Of a stretch of 64,000 nt of DNA, positions 60,390 through 64,000 are shown piece by piece. Below the pieces are notes generated by a model. The model made no database searches. It worked only from the letters and a program-made list of their open reading frames with translations, and was not told where the DNA came from. A program made the translations under genes and the position numbers. Location of the stretch: contig JAMFSJ010000073.1 of NCBI GenBank assembly GCA_026225255.1, positions 1 through 64,000 of the forward strand. The letters are read 5' to 3'. Each line of letters starts with the position of its first letter. The stretch's first letter is position 1. Source of the DNA: Methylacidimicrobium fagopyrum (GTDB lineage: Bacteria; Verrucomicrobiota; Verrucomicrobiia; Limisphaerales; UBA11358).

Positions 60390-61280
60390 ATGTTTTTTCG
60401 CGCGCGCCAATTTGAAATCCGTTTTCCCCGCCCCGCCATCGTCATGGGCATCGTCAACGTCACGCCGGATTCGTTTTCGGATGGCGGAAAAACTCCGAGC
60501 ACCCATGCCGCCGTCAAACACGCGCTGAAACTCGTGGCGGAAGGCGCGGAGATTTTGGACATCGGCGGCGAATCCACGCGTCCCGGCGCAAAACCCGTCA
60601 GCGAAAAAGAAGAATTGCGCCGCGTCATTCCCGTCCTGGAAAAACTGGCGGCAAAAATCAGTTCCCGCCCCGCCAAATTTACCAAGCAAATTTTGCTCTC
60701 AATTGACACCATGAAACCTGCCGTCGCCCGCGCGGCGTTGGCGGCGGGCGCGAGCATCGTCAACGATGTGGGCGCGAATCGCCAGGATCCGGCGATGTGG
60801 CAAGTCGTCGCGGAATTTCATGCGGGCTACATCTGTATGCACGCTGGCGGTGGTGGCATCGGCCTCTTGCCGATGAGTTTGCACGCGCCAACGGAATCGA
60901 AAAACAGCGTTCGTGAAGTCCGCGAATTTTTTTCCGAACGCCTTAAAAAAATGAAAGCCAGCGGCCTCACACCGGAACAAATCATTTTCGATCCCGGCAT
61001 CGGTTTTGGCAAAACACTCGAACAAAATTTACAGTTACTCGCGCACCTGAAAAATTTCGCGAAATTAAAACGTCCGTTGCTGCTCGGCGTTTCGCGGAAA
61101 TCATTTATCGAAAAAATTTCCGGCGCAAAGTTGAATGAACGCTTGCCAGCCTCGCTCGCGTGCGCGACTCTGGCAATTGACTTGGGCACGCACCTCGTTC
61201 GCACGCATGACGTGGCGGAAACAGTGCAGGCGTTGCGGATGGCGGAAGCGATCTTGGGCCGGAAACCAAATGTGGACTAA
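60390..61280 (+). CDS. folP: dihydropteroate synthase FolP
   Basis: FolP joins p-aminobenzoate to the pterin in folate synthesis and is the target of sulfonamides. The 296-residue length is normal. Motifs are GIVNVTPDSFSDGG near residue 19, LDIGGESTRPGAKPVSE near 54 and ILFDPGIGFGKTL-like IIFDPGIGFGKTLEQN near 197. LLLGVSRKSFIEK completes the set. Its last 11 bases overlap cdaA, so the two are coupled. Confidence 0.96.
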   Translation: MFFRARQFEIRFPRPAIVMGIVNVTPDSFSDGGKTPSTHAAVKHALKLVAEGAEILDIGGESTRPGAKPVSEKEELRRVIPVLEKLAAKISSRPAKFTKQILLSIDTMKPAVARAALAAGASIVNDVGANRQDPAMWQVVAEFHAGYICMHAGGGGIGLLPMSLHAPTESKNSVREVREFFSERLKKMKASGLTPEQIIFDPGIGFGKTLEQNLQLLAHLKNFAKLKRPLLLGVSRKSFIEKISGAKLNERLPASLACATLAIDLGTHLVRTHDVAETVQALRMAEAILGRKPNVD

Positions 61281-62139
61281 CTTCAATGATGTTTGCCGTC
61301 ACGCGGTGGAAATTTTAATCCTCGCGGTGATCATCTATTTCGCTTTGCGGATTGTGCGCGGCACGCGTGGCTGGCCGGTCGTGATCGGTTTTTTTGTGAT
61401 TCTGCTGGCCGTCGTCGCGGCGACGACCATCCTCGATTTAAAAGTTTTGCAATGGCTGCTCGGTAGTGCTTCCGTGTTCATCGTTTTTGGCGCGTTGGTT
61501 ATTTTCCAGCCGGAGCTGCGCCGCATGTTGGCGGAATTGGGCAACTTACCCTTGTTCGCCACGGCGCACGAGCAGCGTGAGAGCATCGAGATCGTGATTC
61601 AAACGTGCGAGCGATTGGCGGATGTGAAAATCGGTGCGCTGATCGCCATCGAACAATCCATTCAATTGCAGGAAGCGGTTGAGTCCGGCATCAAGGTGGA
61701 TTGCGAGGTGACGGCGGAAATGTTGGAGACGATTTTTTTCCCGAACAACGCGATTCACGACGGCGGCGTGATCATTAAAGGGGATCGGATCGCTTACGCC
61801 GCGTGTATTTTTCCGCTCACGCAACGGTCGGATTTGAACAAATCGCTCGGCACGCGCCATCGCGCCGCCATCGGTTTGAGCGAAGAAACGGACGCGCTCA
61901 TCGTCGTCGTTTCAGAAGAAAGCGGCATGTTATCTTATGCGCACAAAGGTCAACTCGTGCGCGGGGTGACGCCGGAAGAATTACGCGCCTTCCTGACCTC
62001 GATCATTTTGCGCCCCGCCAAAACCCACAATTTTGTGCGTTGGGTCCGTTCGCAGTTCAGCGAGAAAAACCAACCGTCCGGCCCGGCGGTCATCACCAAA
62101 CACGAACCGCGTCCGGCCGGAAAACCAAACCCAAAATAA
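61270..62139 (+). CDS. cdaA: diadenylate cyclase CdaA
   Basis: CdaA makes cyclic di-AMP at the inner membrane. The start at 61270 (MWTNFNDVCRHAVEILIL) lies within the end of folP and gives 289 residues with three N-terminal membrane helices. The DAC domain shows NAIHDGGVIIKGDRIAYAAC (DGG in place of the common DGA) and SLGTRHRAAIGLSEETDAL (RHR motif). The folP-cdaA-cdaR-glmM order matches the classic operon. The C-terminal tail is basic and Pro-rich. Confidence 0.95.
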   Translation: MWTNFNDVCRHAVEILILAVIIYFALRIVRGTRGWPVVIGFFVILLAVVAATTILDLKVLQWLLGSASVFIVFGALVIFQPELRRMLAELGNLPLFATAHEQRESIEIVIQTCERLADVKIGALIAIEQSIQLQEAVESGIKVDCEVTAEMLETIFFPNNAIHDGGVIIKGDRIAYAACIFPLTQRSDLNKSLGTRHRAAIGLSEETDALIVVVSEESGMLSYAHKGQLVRGVTPEELRAFLTSIILRPAKTHNFVRWVRSQFSEKNQPSGPAVITKHEPRPAGKPNPK

Positions 62140-62144
62140 ATCCG

Positions 62145-62534
62145 ATGCGCAACCTGTTCATCAAAGATTGGGGCTGGAAATTGTTCTCGCTGTTTTTGGC
62201 GGTGACGATCTGGCTGACGGTGCACAGTATTTTGGAACCGGAAGCGGCTTCGCTCGCCGGCCAGAACAGTAAATTCACTTTGGAAAAAACCGTGTTGATC
62301 GTTTCTTCCACTGCGGACGTGAGTTTTTTTCGCACGAGCCCGGCCGTGGTCGCCGTCACCGTCAGCGGTCCGCCCGCAGTGATGGATCAACTAAAAGGCA
62401 GCCAGATTCGGGCGTTGGTGGATCTCACCAACAGCGCGCCCGGCATGGTTCAAGTGAGCGTGCTGGCGCCGCCAGAAGTGACTTTGATCCGGATTGAGCC
62501 GCCGATGGTGGTGGTGATTCCACCAAAGCGTTGA
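62145..62534 (+). CDS. short YbbR/CdaR-like protein
   Basis: The 129-residue protein begins 5 bases after cdaA. It has one N-terminal membrane helix (WKLFSLFLAVTIWLTVHSIL) and one YbbR-like domain (PAVVAVTVSGPPAVMDQLKG). CdaR, the usual regulator of CdaA, carries three or four YbbR repeats; this one has a single repeat and is correspondingly short. Position and topology support a CdaA partner. Confidence 0.85.
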   Translation: MRNLFIKDWGWKLFSLFLAVTIWLTVHSILEPEAASLAGQNSKFTLEKTVLIVSSTADVSFFRTSPAVVAVTVSGPPAVMDQLKGSQIRALVDLTNSAPGMVQVSVLAPPEVTLIRIEPPMVVVIPPKR

Positions 62535-62596
62535 GATGATTTCGGCGCTAACATTTTTATTCAGCTTGAATTCCAACCGCAGACCCTAATTTTAAG

Positions 62597-63979
62597 ATGA
62601 GTTTACCCAAAAAAATCTTCGGCACGGACGGCGTCCGTGGCACGGCCAACGTGGAACCTGTCACCGCTGAAACCGCGTTGAAACTCGGACGCGCCGCCGC
62701 GCATGTTTTTCGCAATCTCGAACGTCAGTCACGCGGGCGCGGCAAACACAAGATTGTCATCGGCAAAGACACGCGCCTTTCCGGTTACATGCTGGAGAAC
62801 GCGATTTCGTCCGGCATTCTTTCAATGGGTGTGGACGTATTGTTCATCGGGCCGTTGCCGACGCCAGGAGTGGCTTACGCGACGCGCAGCTTGCGCGCCG
62901 ACGCGGGACTCGTCATCACGGCTTCGCACAATCCTTACACCGACAACGGGATTAAATTTTTCCGCGCGGACGGTTACAAACTCGACGATAAAATCGAAGG
63001 CGAAATCGAGAATCTTGTTTTCTCCGGTGAGATTGAAAAAGTGCGTCCGAACTCTGATCAAATCGGCAAGGCCGTGCGCATTGACGACGCGCTGGGTCGT
63101 TACATCGAATTTGCCAAATCGTCTTTTCCCAAGGGCCTGACGCTCGAAGGCGTGAAGATTGTTTTGGATTGCGGCCACGGCGCGGCCTATAAATCGTCGC
63201 CCTGCGTCCTGCGCGAACTCGGTGCGGAAGTCATCGTTTTCAACGACCGGCCGGACGGCAAAAACATCAATGAAAACTGCGGTTCCATGCATCCCGAAGC
63301 CATGTGTCAAAAAGTCGTCGAACACGGCGCGCACATCGGCATCGCGCATGACGGCGACGCGGACCGTGTTTTGTTGTGCGACGAACATGGGACGTTGATT
63401 GACGGCGATGACATCATGGCGATCGCGACGCTGGACATGATCGCGGAAAATACGTTGGCCGAAAAAACGCTCGTCAGCACCGTGATGAGCAATGCCGGTC
63501 TTGAAGCCGCCATCAAAAAAGCGGGCGGGCGGATGTTGCGCACGGCGGTCGGCGACAAGAACGTGATTGATGAAATGTTGAAAAACGGTTTCAACTTCGG
63601 CGGCGAACAGAGCGGCCATTTGATCTTCCGCGATTTCGCCAGCACCGGCGATGGCTTGGTGGCCGCGTTGCAAATCTTGCGGATTCTCAAGGCGAAAGAT
63701 CAACCGCTCTCCAAGCTCGCGCAATGTTGGACGCGTTTCCCGCAACTGGTGACGAACGTAAAAGTGCGCGAGAAAAAACCGTTTGACCAACTCGGCGACG
63801 TCAATTTACTCGTAGCTGAGGCGGAAAAAGAATTGCAAGCGCAGGGCGGTCGTTTGCTGTTGCGTTATTCCGGCACGGAACCGAAAGTGCGTTTGCTTGT
63901 GGAAGGCCGCGACGACGCAACGTTGCAAAAATGGTCGCAAATAATCTGCGGCGCGATTCAAAAGCAGATCGGCGTGTAA
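62597..63979 (+). CDS. glmM: phosphoglucosamine mutase GlmM
   Basis: GlmM converts glucosamine 6-phosphate to glucosamine 1-phosphate for UDP-GlcNAc synthesis. The 460 residues include FGTDGVRGTANVEPVTAETA at the N-terminus, the phosphoserine loop ITASHNPYTDNGIKFF near residue 107 and the metal loop DGDADRVLLCDEHG near 254. The sugar loop GGEQSGHLIF and phosphate loop RYSGTEPKVRLLVEGRD follow. It follows the c-di-AMP genes, a conserved link between c-di-AMP and wall precursor supply. Complete; the window ends 21 bases later. Confidence 0.97.
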   Translation: MSLPKKIFGTDGVRGTANVEPVTAETALKLGRAAAHVFRNLERQSRGRGKHKIVIGKDTRLSGYMLENAISSGILSMGVDVLFIGPLPTPGVAYATRSLRADAGLVITASHNPYTDNGIKFFRADGYKLDDKIEGEIENLVFSGEIEKVRPNSDQIGKAVRIDDALGRYIEFAKSSFPKGLTLEGVKIVLDCGHGAAYKSSPCVLRELGAEVIVFNDRPDGKNINENCGSMHPEAMCQKVVEHGAHIGIAHDGDADRVLLCDEHGTLIDGDDIMAIATLDMIAENTLAEKTLVSTVMSNAGLEAAIKKAGGRMLRTAVGDKNVIDEMLKNGFNFGGEQSGHLIFRDFASTGDGLVAALQILRILKAKDQPLSKLAQCWTRFPQLVTNVKVREKKPFDQLGDVNLLVAEAEKELQAQGGRLLLRYSGTEPKVRLLVEGRDDATLQKWSQIICGAIQKQIGV

Positions 63980-64000
63980 ACGCACAACATTGCGGAGCGC

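Noticed and set aside
61803-62145. Upstream extension of the YbbR-like ORF
   Set aside because: It overlaps the conserved DAC domain of cdaA in another frame; the gene starts at 62145.
62822-63790. 322-codon ORF antisense to glmM
   Set aside because: GlmM is complete and strongly conserved on the plus strand; the antisense frame is a shadow of its codon use.

Overview
The window looks like a chromosome segment of a Verrucomicrobiota bacterium, probably near the Pedosphaera/Limisphaerales group. This is inferred from gene content, not from a search. The pointers are giant secreted proteins built from autotransporter-type beta-strand repeats and ending in a shared STNL...W...FYRV module, paired pseudopilins, an exosortase/EpsI pair with an exosortase-type CAAX protease, and intergenic spacers filled with several families of word-like palindromes. 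One tRNA (Val, anticodon TAC) is present. I see no rRNA, CRISPR array, prophage or intact insertion sequence.

Layout. 0-13.7 kb: housekeeping genes (yqgE, an RlmI-type methyltransferase, trpS, recF, a DUF423 protein, an S1/P1-type nuclease, prmC, murA, a Ser/Thr kinase) with a decayed secreted-protein gene at 5.9-6.75 kb. 13.7-20.4 kb: tRNA-Val and a 2048-residue pectinesterase-like exoprotein. 20.4-30.3 kb: trmL, truA, corA, a MEKHLA protein, a ferritin remnant, engB, a GH27/36-like hydrolase behind a frameshifted DUF1080 gene, a PIN-toxin remnant, PPi-type phosphofructokinase, a DEDD-type exonuclease and bioD. 30.5-34.6 kb: hisD and hisC, separated by an A+T-rich block (PIN-like gene and DUF433 gene) and a sugE-type exporter. 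34.7-36.7 kb: an ExeA-like ATPase, a GspB-like protein and an exosortase-type CAAX protease in one run. 36.7-47 kb: a minus-strand secretome locus with a PL8 polysaccharide lyase fused to beta-strand repeats, a 1130-residue beta-strand-repeat protein and two paralogous pseudopilins. 47-53.4 kb: an MBL-fold hydrolase, a zinc-ribbon membrane protein, argH, a secreted protein with a probable poly-T frameshift, a truncated DUF1016 gene, a squalene/phytoene synthase and a small Pro/Ala-rich secreted protein. 53.5-60.1 kb: an exopolysaccharide cluster (GT4, WecG/TagA, exosortase, EpsI, polyprenyl sugar transferase, UDP-xylose synthase). 60.4-64 kb: folP-cdaA-cdaR-glmM, the c-di-AMP/cell-wall operon.

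How it fits together. The lyase and pectinesterase would attack uronic-acid polysaccharides outside the cell. The GH27/36-like and DUF1080 pair would act on other sugars. The pseudopilins, GspA/GspB-like proteins and exosortase genes are candidate export and surface-sorting machinery.

The most unusual features are: palindromic repeats that have entered reading frames (hisC, truA, prmC, the YiiX-like gene, the squalene synthase) and add peptides; an exosortase whose expected catalytic His is Glu; a C-terminal module shared by all the large exoproteins, none of which has a PEP-CTERM motif; and at least five broken or truncated genes.
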